64,000 bases of DNA from Whitmania pigra (taxonomy: Eukaryota > Annelida > Clitellata > Hirudinida > Haemopidae), in assembly GCA_021613335.1 (NCBI GenBank), contig JAJTWR010000332.1, forward strand, positions 1,373,501 to 1,437,500, read 5' to 3'. Made by a program: the position numbers and the translations under genes. Within the stretch, counting starts at the first letter, position 1. Each line of letters starts with the position of its first letter. Positions 46,506-59,049 of this stretch are shown here, one piece after another. Below the pieces are notes generated by a model that searched no databases, was not told where the DNA came from, and worked only from the letters and a program-made list of their open reading frames with translations.

Positions 46506-47019
46506 TAATCTTTAATATTCTACCTTTAAAAATTACCTCACATAATATTTCTATGATATAATACTCGTAATAAATATATCTTCGAAACTTTTGTGCGACA
46601 TAAATGGTAGCATAATAGAGAAGTTATCGGCTACCAGATTTGATTTTATTATGAACATTGATTTTCTCTACAGGTGAAATGTTATTGTCATGTCAAATTG
46701 TAATTTAAAATTCAAATAAAAATATCGATACCATCAAAGAACATGTACATTAGTGGAATAGCTCATCAGTGACATGGACATGACGTGACATGACACGAGT
46801 GATAAGAATTTAATTAATCTTCGTCTTCGTCATTCTCATTTGTGACCGTGGAAGTCGGTGGCATAATTATATCACCGAAACCTTGCATCTTAATGTCTAT
46901 TAAGAATAATGACGTCATCGTTGTCCTGGTCACGTGACTACCCACGACATCAGGCTGGAAGGCCATTGGTTAATATCAACGCTGGCAGGTGCATTCTCCG
47001 GTGAATAACGCTGTTGAAA
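46506..47019. other. AT-rich interval with CRE and E-box
   Basis: A GC-richer island at about 46830-47000 carries a perfect TGACGTCA (46910) and GGTCACGTGAC (46928). No exon was identified. Confidence 0.4.
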
Positions 47020-47515
<496 letters not shown>

Positions 47516-47517
<2 letters not shown>

Positions 47518-48212
47518 TTCTTTTTTAAATTTTATGTAAGTAGTATAAACAAGTAGCAGCATTATGTAGTCGAAATCATCTCGGTAACTTTAATGAATTG
47601 TTTTTAAATATGCAAATTAATTGAAATTGATTTTCTGAAGGATATCTAAATGTCATTTTTAATCGTAATGTTCCGCAAAAAAAGTGCTTGTAACACCGAA
47701 AGCAATAAAATATCGACAAGGAGTCTCGAACAATTTCAAGACTTACGTAGGAAAAAAAAATCTGTTCCACCTGAAGAACAACTATTGGATAATCACAACA
47801 GAATGCCTCTCAAAATCAACTTATCAACATAAATTCAATTTATTTAATCAAATTATCAACTTAAAATCAACCTTATTTTTCGCTGTCGATGTCGACATCA
47901 CCTGCTGAGCATTGAGTATCAACCAAAAAAAGGAGGGAGAAACAAAACACAAGAAATTGCAAATTTAACAAGTTTAAAACATCGCCCAGCAATAAAATAA
48001 TAAAATTCGGTTACTCTGGCACATGTTCATCGAACTCGAGTTTGTTGATTGTTTGAAAAAACTGGAAGATTTCCTGAAATGAACTTTCAGAAAAATGCCT
48101 ACATTAAGTAATGCAAAATGGAATTTCATTCCAAGGGCAATATCAGTTCTTTTGGCATTTATTCTTCAACCGGAGAAAAGTGACTCTCAACTTGCAGATT
48201 CCTGTTATGGGT
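47516..48212. other. AT-rich interval left of the foldback element
   Basis: Unique sequence with short overlapping frames of no recognised type. It becomes GC-richer just at the foldback insertion site. Confidence 0.45.
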
Positions 48213-49015
48213 GGGCGAACCGGCACCCCGTCATAACAGCCCGGCGACAGAATAGCCCCGACAAAACAGCCCCGTCAAAATAGCCCGGCGTCAAAATAGC
48301 TCAAGACAAAACAACCCCGACAAAACCGCCCCGACAAAACAGCCCCGTCGAAACAGCCCGGCGTCAAAATAGCCCAGGACGGAAAAATCCCGTCAAAATG
48401 GCCCCGTCAAAATAGCCCCGACAAAATAGCCCGGCGGCAAAATAGCCCCGACAAAACAGCCCTGTCACCAGGGTCGGACTGGCTTAAAAAACCGTATTTC
48501 AATTTTGAAAACGACCTCTCACAAGCAACTTGTGATGAGGATAATGTCAACACAAATTTGTAAGCCAGATACAAATTTGAATAAGCAAGACTATGCAAAT
48601 TAAACTTCTGGAGAACAATAATAACAACAAACAATACTCAAAACGGTCAAAGCATTCAATCCACTAATTTCGAATTTAATTTTGATTCAGTTTCACAACA
48701 TTTTTTAAAAATACTTTGACATGGAGTTATCATGGGGATATTTTGAAGGGGCTGTTTTGTCGCCGGGTTGTTTTGTCCTGGGCTATTTTGTCTCCGGGCT
48801 ATTTTGTCGGGGCTATTTTGTCGGGGCCATTTTGACGGGGCTATTTTGTCTTGGGCTATTTGGACGCCGGGCTGTTTTGACGGGGCTGTTTTGTCGGGGC
48901 GGTTTTGTCGGGGCTGTTTTGTCTTGAGCTATTTTGACGCCGGGCTATTTTGACGGGGCGGTTTTGTCGGGGCTATTCTGTCGCCGAGCTGTTATGACGG
49001 GTCACCGGGCGAACC
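48213..49015. mobile_element. Foldback-type transposon with tandem-repeat inverted arms and 9-bp target duplications
   Basis: The element 48222-49006 (785 bp) is flanked by perfect 9-bp repeats GGGCGAACC (48213-48221, 49007-49015). The left end GGCACCCCGTCATAACAG and the inverted right end GGTGACCCGTCATAACAG match at 15 of 18 bases. Each arm (about 48222-48473 and 48744-49006) is a series of 14-16-bp units of the type GACAAAATAGCCCC. Unit lengths follow the same order inward from both ends (16, 14, 14, 16, 15, 14, 14, 14, 16, 15), so the arms are true inverted copies. The centre (48474-48743) is unrelated AT-rich DNA with an hAT gene piece. Foldback elements and 9-bp duplications recall Mutator-like or Galileo-type transposons; the actual superfamily is not shown by this copy. 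Confidence 0.9.
48478..48634 (-). pseudogene. hAT dimerisation-domain fragment inside the foldback element
   Basis: The minus strand reads NLYLAYKFVLTLSSSQ then VACERSFSKLKYGFL, the conserved C-terminal dimerisation segment of hAT transposases of the ZMYM/FAM200 type. The match stops where the left array begins; upstream residues are not recognisable. It looks like a captured gene piece rather than the element's own transposase. Confidence 0.75.
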
Positions 49016-51312
49016 ATTGGTTTGCTGACAAATTCTACAATTGAGATGCTTATCAGAAGCTACATAGCAGCTTGAAGTTATAGGATAAAGCAAGAAATTC
49101 CCTGAAAAAGTTTTGGAATCGAGAACCATCGAGACTGGAAATTCCCAGAACAAATCAGTGTGCAGAACTTGCAATCATGTGTCTTCAAGATCTTTACGAT
49201 GTTTGTAAACTCAAGGAGTAAATTCAGAATAGATTTAATTTATCTAGTCAACTATCGTATAACTGCATATTAAACTTTAATTATGTTAATTATGTTTAAT
49301 GATATATTCCGTGACTTTTTCGTTGCATTGCTATGCCTATCTGTAGAGTTGATATGTAAATTTGTAATTGTTTAAATTATGTTAGATCCACAAACTAATT
49401 TAATTTATTTTAAGTGTTTAAAAAAAACCACTTAAATACCATCCAATTACATCTTCAGAATTGAAACATATCGGTACTAAAATAAAGCCTTGAAGCTCAT
49501 GTATTAAAAACAAATTTTTGGTTTAGGATGACATTAAAAATTAGATTAAATTAAATGTTTTTATAAACTTTTGAGCAAAATTTAATTGATTTATGACAGG
49601 GACATGAAGTTTCAAAGATATTGTAATATAAATAATATAGGATACCATTATATATAGAAATTTAATTTAATTAATTTAATTCTAAATAAAACATATTATT
49701 ATATTATTTTTTAGTTTAATTATTAATGATATTAATTTGTAAAATGTTAAAGTAAAATCCGTATTTAAAAAGAGTGCAAAGGTATGGAAGTATTGCATAT
49801 TCAGGTTCATCCCCCTCTTTCCAAATTAATCCTCTTCTGGAGTTTAAAGCGATGATTGGATGCGATCCTTTTCTGTTACCATGACAACTGGGCTTATTAA
49901 TTGCCCGGAGGAATTATTTATAAATTCTAGAACAATCATCAATAAGAAAAAAAGAGAACATTTTCTTCTTTTTTATAGGAATATTTGAGCGCACCCATCC
50001 ACAGATGTCGTTTTTCAACCACAGCAACATAAATTAGATTTTTTCTTCCATTCATGGAATGTATAAAAAGATGGGAAATTGTTTTTTTTCAAAGTGGAAT
50101 GATATTCAAAGGAGACATACCCAATTATTCATTCTTGAATCAGTCTTTGAAGGAAATCTCTTAGGTTGCGAGGTGATGATGATGATGATGACGAGGGAAA
50201 AGTGGTCTTTCTGACTTTGGATGGATGGGTGGTTTGGAGTGGTTTAAAGAAGTCTTTGAAATTCGTTTCCAGTTACAAAAGAACCTCAAGCAAACATAAA
50301 ATTGCTTTACTGAAAACAAGAACATTATTCATCAATATCCAACAACTTGTGATTAATCAATTGTTAATTCACTGTAAGGAGTTAAAGGACAATCGCTTTA
50401 TAATGTCAATTCAGATACTGAGGAATATTCCTTGCAAATCGCAATTAATGTTGGCGACGATGATAATGATGAGGATGACGATAAAGGATGAAATACTGTC
50501 GTAATGATCTCAACCCATCCAGCTCTATTCCACATCATCTGCACCGCAAAACTAATTTTGCGCGTCAAAAGAGCGTTAGGAGAACCATGCACTCCCCAGG
50601 AGGACTTGAATGGATGAATGGATGCATAGATTTGTGATAGATTGATTCAGAAATGCATTATTTTACGAAGTGAATTGTTTCTTGTGCATATTTCATGTAA
50701 TAAGTCATGAATGAGATTCGTGGATAAAGCAATTCATGGATGCCTGAATGCTTTGGGAGCGTACATCACGTTGTCTTGTTTGCTTTCCTAGTTAATGTGA
50801 GAACATCTTTCTTTGTAGGTATTTTCCATGTTCTCCATTTATTCCTCTTTCAATCAATGGTCCTTGCTGTAGGTTGTACTTTCACTCCTCTCAAAAAAAG
50901 TTTTTTTTTTACATTTTAACAATTCAGAAATATTTTAATACCTCATATTAAATATCGATATTTTCACAATTATTATAATATATTATTTATATATATTAAT
51001 TATTATTATAATATAATATATTATTTATGTATGTTAATTATTCCGAGTAAAAATATGTTTTATGAATTATTAATATTTCCCAGTTTAAATATTTTGTTCT
51101 CAACATTCCAGATATCCCTCGTGTTTCTGAGCGATTCCTGGCGACATCTATTCGACTTCAATTGGTCGCATAAAACGATGAAATTGAAGGAATGCGCTAA
51201 ATTGCTTCGTTTATTCAGAGCCACGTCATCATCAACTTTATCTTGAGCATCGATCGATTGTCACAATAAAATCGTATTCATCATCATCACCACCGTGAAC
51301 ACCATCATCATC
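49016..51312. other. Upstream region of the GPCR gene
   Basis: AT-rich. It has a good TATA box GTATAAAAAG at 50061 in a unique island, a GATGATGA tract at 50170 and a GC-richer island at 50515-50610. The last 200 bp (51110-51312) are less AT-rich and probably include the GPCR 5' UTR. A TATA box close to the GPCR start was not identified. Confidence 0.4.
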
Positions 51313-54300
51313 ATGAACACTTCTCTTTCCAACTCCACAAGGACAATTGCGGGCACTCAGACGATGGAAGAATTCAGGAGTGCCCCAGTAAGACTCCTCC
51401 TCTTTCTCGTTTGGTTCCTTCCTCTTCTGTTCACCTTAACAACCAGCATCTTCATTCTCAAACTCAAGAAAACCACGCCGTTTGCAATCTCGCTTTCACT
51501 CTTGCACTCCAGCACAGTGTTAACCATTACATCCGTGGCCTGCTATTTTTCAATACAAGGTTGTTGCTTTTTAAATTTATTTTTGTTTTTCTTAAATTTT
51601 GATTTTTTTTAAAATTTAATTAACAAGGTTTTAATTAGTTAAAACAAAAAATTCCTCTTAAAGTTGACGCATGTAAAAGATGATCGAGAGGTGACAACTG
51701 GTTACGTGACGTAAGACATCGTGTGACATTGTCACATTACTCGTGTCCAGAAGCTGCAGTACATTGCCAATCGTTGTTTTAAAGGGAATTCAATATAATA
51801 TAATATAAGATAATATAATATAATAGAAGATAATATAATATAATATAATATAATAGAATAGAATATAATATAATAGAAGATAATATAATATAATATAATA
51901 ATATAATATAATATAATAGAATAGAATATAATATAATAGAATATAATATAATATAAGATAATATAATATAATATAATATAAGATAATATAATATAATATA
52001 ATATAATATAATATCATATAATATAATCTAATATAATATAATATCTAATATAATATAATATAATATAATATAATATAATATAATATAATATAATATAATA
52101 TAATATAATATATAATATAATATATCTATAATATAATATAATATATATAATATAATATAATATAATATAATATAATATATAATATAATATAATATATATA
52201 ATATAATATAATATAATATAATATATATAATATATATAATATAATATAATATAATATAATATAATATAATATAATATAATATAATGATTTCTAATTATTT
52301 TCAGTGATGATAATATAATATAGTGATTTCTAATTATTTTCAGTGATGATGGATTCCTTAAATGCAATTTATTTTTAAAAATAATTTTTATCGCACAGCT
52401 CCATAAACGGTGTTTATATTCTTAGATATTTAGGCAATAAAATATGAAAGTATTTTTTAAAGTAAATTACTTAATGATGCCATGTTTTATAATGTCATCT
52501 TTAAAATGGTTAAATTATAAAAATATAAGATATTATAGAATTAATTATAACATTAATTAAGTCATAGATTAATTTTCACATTAATTTGAACAATATATTA
52601 TCCACATTAGGGTCAGTTCTACTCAATGACCACCTGTGTAAACTGTGGATCACTCTTGAACTTTTCTTCAGCAACAATTCCTTACTCCATCTGGCTTTCT
52701 TCTCATTGGATGCTTATCTCCATCTGGTCAGTTTTGTGGCGCGACACTCGGCAGACGTTTCGAACGTGAGAGACGATACCAAACGAAAGACATGCTTCAA
52801 AGGGAAATTCTGCAACCCATGTTCTTCTGATGAACAAAGTGAAGAAGATTCGATGACGAAAACCAAGAAAAAGCCTCAAGTTGGACTGAGAGTCAGTCTT
52901 GTCTGGCTGATTTCACCTTGGATTGTTTCCAGCATCCAATCAACTGTGGAATTCATTTTGGACGAGGCGGAAGTCAAATCGGAAGACATGGCACTGGAAT
53001 CAGGTCTGTGTTTCATCCCGGAGAAGAACTTTGTACTCCTGGGATTCTGGTTTTCCTACTTGTTTCCAATGTTCATGGCGATAGGATTTGCTAAAATGTG
53101 GAGAAGGAAACTTTCGGAGCACTTCTCTTCGTTTCAATATTTAAGCGACACCGGATGGAAAGGACTGTGCTGTTCCACATCAATTCTAAATGTTTGCAGC
53201 AAGTTTTTAAATTCATCGAAGCGTGACGGAAAGAGGTCCTACAGCTACCACAGACTTGATAAATCTCCTCTCGGCTTAACACACGGTCGAACGATTTCAA
53301 CACCTCCAGGTCACCTCCATAAATTTTTCCTCCTTTCCAGGAGAATGGAGGGCGACCCTTTGAATGGTTTAGGTTTCCAATCTCTCAGAGAAAGAAATCA
53401 AATCACGACAGAGTCATCGATCGAGTGTCATGCAAACAGAGCAGCCACTCCTGTCCCTTGCGATGACAGAAGAAATTTTTCTGATGACAACCTCTATCAG
53501 GATGTTCAGGATTTTTTGACTCCCGCGGCTCCAAAACATTTCAAATTTCGCAGGCACGACTCGAAGGATCATTTAAAAACGAAACTTCTCCGTAATATTG
53601 CTCCGTCATCAGATTCGCTGGAAGTTATAACGACTCCATCTGCTTTTCCAAGTCACGTCTTGCGGTTGAAAACTGAAAATTTATCGAAGTCAGAAGATCC
53701 TGGAAAAGAAGAAGAGAAAGGCAAAGGCAAGTCAAAGAATGGCGAAGGACTCGTTGTAATGTCAACAAGTTCTGATTGTGACAACTTCCTCGATCGAACC
53801 ACATCAACCAGCAATTTGCTCACTGATGAGAGCAGTTCATCCAATAAAGACCTTCTCCATCGCAAGCAGGCTCTCTCCAATCATCGTCATTATCTTCATC
53901 TTCCCAGTCTCCACGATGGAGTGCAATCTGAAGATACTTTTGTACCAAACTTTTCGAATTTTTCTCCCTCAAAAGAAAAACACACAAGCAGAATAACAGT
54001 CGGATTAGTTCCCAAAGTGCCTTCCATTATTCATCCACCACCAACTCATTCACCTCCAAAAATGCCACCCCTATCGCTGCCACCCATCACGGCCGCCAAA
54101 ACCGCCATCGACCACTTTTCACCAAACGCTCATCGCATGGTGATGAGATTGTTGCTTGTCTATTGCCTCGCTTGGTTCCCGCTGCAGATTTGCAACGTCG
54201 TCTATGCGGTTTGCTTTTGGCGGGAATGCAGGAGTCACGTGACCTATGCCGAGGTCATGACCTTCAAGTGGATGGCCTACTCCTCTGCGTTCATTTGCAA

Positions 54301-54331
54301 TTTGATAGTCCTCCTCTCGTTGCCGAAATGA
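51313..54331 (+). CDS. Orphan rhodopsin-like (class A) GPCR, two exons
   Basis: Exons 51313-51559 and 52611-54331 join in frame across a GT-AG intron to 655 residues. The N-terminus has glycosylation sites (N2, N7). TM1 is about 28-50 and TM2 57-79. TM3 includes the conserved Cys92 and SLLHLAFFSL. TM4 is about 173-195 (PW at 185), extracellular loop 2 has a Cys (GLCFIPEKNF), and TM5 is FVLLGFWFSYLFPMFMAIGF. The third intracellular loop is very long (about 340 residues, Ser-rich), followed by TM6 with CLAWFP and TM7. Odd points: the DRY motif is DAY (116-118), TM7 has CNLIVLL where NPxxY is expected, the second intracellular loop is about 50 residues, and the protein stops right after TM7. The ligand is unknown. 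It could be a divergent peptide- or amine-type receptor, and G-protein coupling is doubtful. Confidence 0.85.
51794..52285. repeat. (ATAAT)n pentanucleotide array in the GPCR intron
   Basis: About 490 bp of ATAAT-type repeats with scattered G and C changes, filling half of the 1051-bp intron. Confidence 0.96.
52285..52350 (+). repeat. Duplicated acceptor-like motif in the GPCR intron
   Basis: Two direct copies of GATTTCTAATTATTTTCAG followed by TGATGAT, 38 bp apart. Each looks like a branch point (TTCTAAT) plus a 3' splice site (TTTTCAG). Frames after either site stop quickly. Confidence 0.7.
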
Positions 54332-56149
54332 AGACAAGAAGATCAGGTATTCAGCTTCATGACTGGAAAGCAAAACAATCAACGGAGTCTCCCTTTCGAT
54401 GGCTCGCGGATTAGGATGGTCTGAATATGATTAGATCCTTAAGCCGCCATCAGCACTTGGATTAACCCTGGAGGAAGTAGATAAATGACTTGCACGAAAA
54501 GGGTTCCAAGAGGTGAACAACTCGTAGAGGGGCGTTCGATGTTCAAAACTTCATTTATTTGGATCTTTGAATACTCTGTTGTTGTTGTTGTTGTTTGTTT
54601 GAACATTTTTTGATCTTATGTCTGAACATTAAATTGTGAAAGTATAATAATCGTGACGAAGATATATTTTTGAAGCTGAACTGATAAGAAATATTTTTAA
54701 AACATACGCAAGATGTCCTCACCAAACTTTTTTACAATCCAGTCAACGGAATCATCTTGTTTAACAGTAGAAAATGATTTTGTGCTAGAAATTCACTTTC
54801 TCATAGTTCAATCAATTAAATTAAATTAAAGTTCAAATTCATTCCTTGAAAGTTCAAATCCATCTTTGAATGCTCATTGCGTGGGTGGTTCTCCGAAACG
54901 ATTGCTCGTTCCATGAAGCAGAACTTAATTTAGAAGGACGCGGCACTTAATGATTCTGAGAAATTTAAACATTGCAAATGAGAAGGTGATGCATTTCAAC
55001 GATAGCATTTATTAATTTAAATTAATTTAGATTCATGATAATGATTTTTAAGTTATTATAAAAAATATAGTTAGGCAGATAAGTTTTTTGAATTAATTTT
55101 ATTTTTCAATTAAATGATATATCAAAATTAATCGATTAATAATGGCATCTATTAAACGATTTGTTCCCTCCAACCCTGAGTTTATTGAAACTCGTTTCAA
55201 CTTACAACACCACAATGAATAAATTAGTTTAATTAGCAATTGATATTGGTCAGTAAAAGTTAAAGGTGGGAGAAGAAAGAACGATAACAATTACAATTAA
55301 GAAATAATAACAATAACGATAACAACAACAGTAATAATAGTATTACTACTAATAACAATATTTCATAATAACAATAACGTTAATATTATTTTCAGTACTA
55401 ATTTAATAACAGTTTAATAATAGTTTAATTAACAACATTAGAAGTTGGCATTAGAACAACATTAGTTAATATTTTAAAGTTCTGTTATTTAACTTAATAT
55501 TGCTCATTAGTAATTTGCTATTTAATATTATCACTACATTACTTCTACTACTACTACTACTAATAATAACAATAATAATAATAATTAGAACAACAATATT
55601 AATATTAATAAATAAAATTAATAATTAAGGAAAAATTTTAAAAAAGTCAAAAATTGTGCCACGCGTTCACGAAATAAAATAATTATAACATCAATCATGT
55701 ATTCTCCGATAGCTTGAATGAAGCAATAATATTATGATAATGAATTATGCCATAATTAGATTGAATGAATGAACGAATGTTGATGTTGATAATGATGATG
55801 GTCATGGTGATGATGATGATCAAATTATCCGTGAGAATTACTAATTCATGGTTATGTCCAACTTGATGTCTTAAATAATAGGATGTCTGTAATGAGATGT
55901 TGAATATTTCACGACGGTATCAAGCGATATTTGTGGGAATATCATTTACGGTCATCAGTGTTTATATTGATAAATTTATTAGTTAACTACTAGTAATTGT
56001 ATCATTAGAAATAATAATTACTTTAATAGGTTATTTGAGATAACATTTCAAGATTTATTGACATTCGATTTGTTGTCTTGCAGTTTTTGATTTTTGGTTG
56101 CTTTTCATATCCATCATTATGTCATTCGGCAAGGAATTCGCATATTCTA
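54332..56149. other. GPCR 3' flank and AT-rich interval
   Basis: The first 300 bp are GC-richer and likely 3' UTR. The rest has short ACT/AAT runs (about 55300-55600). No exon was identified. Confidence 0.45.
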
Positions 56150-56159
56150 GTAAATAATA

Positions 56160-56231
<72 letters not shown>

Positions 56232-56242
56232 TAATAATAATA

Positions 56243-56318
<76 letters not shown>

Positions 56319-56326
56319 GAATAATA

Positions 56327-56418
<92 letters not shown>

Positions 56419-56432
56419 TAATAATAATAATA

Positions 56433-56512
<80 letters not shown>

Positions 56513-56525
56513 TTAATAATAATAA
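56150..56525. repeat. (AAT)n microsatellite, about 375 bp
   Basis: AAT repeats with slips, one G-containing variant and AT-rich ends. Confidence 0.97.
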
Positions 56526-58499
56526 ATAAACATCAGATCAAATAATATCAAATTAGCTTAAATGTCAAATAAAATTTTAAATAAATAAAATTAAATATAA
56601 TAATAAAAATTATTATTAAAATTATTAAAATTAACCCCAATATCAAAAACTTTAAAGCTTTTAAATTATTATTATCATCATCAATATGTAATAAATATAA
56701 TGTAAGTAAATATAATGATTTACTATGAAATGGCTACATGGCTGCTTCAACCACGACAAAAGGCTGCATCTCTAAAATGCATGCATGTCATCCTGGAAAT
56801 ATCGGAATATGTATTCCTGGCTTCTCTTTGACGTAATTGGAGGTTGGAAGTGATGGAGCGGATGTCCAGGATGAATGAGTTGTGCTCTTCTTACGCGGAT
56901 TATTTGAACATATTTTAACATAATTTTAACACACATTTTCACGATTTATTAGTTTTATCTAACATTTATTCTCCAAATTACTTGTGAACAAATTGTAAAC
57001 GTCCTGTATATCTCGGTCATCTGCAGAGATTAAAAATAAAAACATCTTGACTTGGGTTTTAAATGGAATTTACACGGAAACTTTGAAATGTTGAAATTTA
57101 AAGTTTTCTACAGAATTGCATGGAATGATTCGTTTTTTACTTGAACTTCAGAATATGGAAGAGCATGGAGGATGCAATTTTCCACGGAAAACATAAATAT
57201 TTAAACGTTCTTTAATAATTAAATGTGATGTTTTTTATGTATACGCAAATAATGGCAACATTCAGTACCGGATGTAGGCATGGTCGTTGTGCATCGCTGC
57301 TAAGGGGCCTCAACCAGCCAAAGAATTTTTTTTGCTTTTCAGTGGAAACAACAGGATCAACAAAGAGGCTTGTTTGTGAGTCCCCATCACAACACTGTGC
57401 AGGGTACTTCAGGCCCTGGAAGCTTTGAATTACTATTTATGATTTTTTTTACAAAAGGTTTTTCATTAAAATATTAATCAACTGTAATGATGAATTTGTG
57501 TTACTGGAAAATTAAGAATACATTTATTACCGTTTATAAAAGTTTCTATAAAATATAAACTCCATTTAATAATTATAAAATTTAAAGACAGAGTAAAGGA
57601 AGACAAAGAAACATGGAAGTAAAGATTGAATATTTACCAAAGCATCACCTTGAAGAGTTGAGTTTCAGCAAACATATTGTTGTGGAGACATTCCCTTCAT
57701 TCTCCCAACGTGGATCCTTTTGCGTTTTTAAGCATGTTATTCCTTTCTTGCGTGATAATGTTTTCGCGAATTTTCATTCAAAATAAATAAAATACTGAAA
57801 AACCTGTCAAGCCTTTATTATTAAGATTTAAATTAACTTTAAAATCATGTATTTTGAACCATTATAAATGCAAAACGAAAAAACAACACATCAACGTTGC
57901 CCATTAAAACTTAAAACCTTTGATTGTTGTATTGTCTTCACATTTTAAAGTTGAGTTAACATTTTAGAAATTTGGTTAAATTATATTTATTTCAATAATA
58001 TTAACTTAAAACATATTATATTTATTTCAATCACATTAACTTGAAATAAATTATATTGTAAAAAATTATTCATATTTCATTAAATTAATCATATTAACTT
58101 GAAAAATATGAAAAGAACTCATTCATCAACATAAAAGTGCATAAATTATGCAACGGAAATATTTAACATTCACGTCCATACTTTATAATTTTGTCTTAAA
58201 ATTTTATTAATTATGAATCTCCAATTATAATTTGTCATTCAAATTCACGAAGGGATAGCATTAATAACTTTTTCCTAATTAAATAATTTCATAGTTTTTG
58301 GAATTTTAAGAAAAAACTTATTTATATATATAATATTATATAATTATTATGCATTTATTACACAACTGTAATATATAATATTATTTATTATTTTATAATT
58401 TGCTTTGTATTATAAATTTATATACATGTATTACATAAACCAACATTTGTTTGATTAAATTAATTCTTTAAAAAATATTACATTATACTCACCATCATC
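56526..58499. other. AT-rich interval with one GC-richer block
   Basis: Contains a TGACGTAA (56829). A block at about 57245-57430 has near-balanced composition and a 67-codon frame ending HCAGYFRPWKL, which I do not recognise; it also has an acceptor-like TTTTCAG inside. It could be a decayed exon or transposon piece. Confidence 0.4.
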
Positions 58500-58509
58500 A
58501 TCATTCTCT

Positions 58510-58920
58510 TCATTGATCTTTTATTGATAATGGAATTGTAGAGTATAATCTTGGACCATAGCATTGAATAGAAAAGAGTTTGAAAGTAGATTTAACAAAG
58601 GAGGGACTATATTCATGTGTAGTACGAAGAAAATGATTAGAGGGTTATTGTAGTTATTACTATCTGATAAAAACCTGTAAATATCATGGGAAATGCATAG
58701 TAATCATAAGAAAACGTAAATAGTGCGACTTGCAACAGTGAATTTGGTAGATGCGTAAGAGATTATTATTAACAAACGTTGGCTTAGTTGAGGACAAAAA
58801 TGGTAACAAAAAAACAATCCGAATACCTTATTCTTCTTCTTACCCGTCCTCCTTTTCATCAATTTGTTGAATATCCAAAGGAAAATTTTGTTATGAGGAC
58901 ATTTTGCAGTAGTGAATCTC
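58510..58920 (-). pseudogene. LINE-C 3' fragment, copy 1 (decayed)
   Basis: Minus-strand remains correspond in order to the copy at 62640-63175 (shared words TTCATGTGTA, TTGTAGTTATT, plus CTTGGACC against CTTGGGCC, on the plus strand). The coding frame is badly broken. It represents the C-terminal part of a LINE ORF2. Confidence 0.6.
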
Positions 58921-59049
58921 AATTGAAGCTCGGCTTAATATAATAATAATAATAAATATTATATATTATAATTATTAATATATTATATATAATAAAAATC
59001 CTCAGAGGAGTTTCCCCGTCTTCAAAAGTTTCTACCTTTTGAATCTCCT

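Noticed and set aside
48222..48473. CRISPR array or ordinary minisatellite
   Set aside because: There are no spacers, the unit is 14-16 bp, the genome is eukaryotic, and the inverted partner array with flanking duplications identifies a transposon arm.
48721..48953. GYF/GLF-rich frames in the right foldback arm
   Set aside because: They come from the GC-rich tandem units and have no unique sequence.
57225..57428. Small gene ending HCAGYFRPWKL
   Set aside because: No family features, no clear splice partners and no upstream promoter. Left as an unexplained block.
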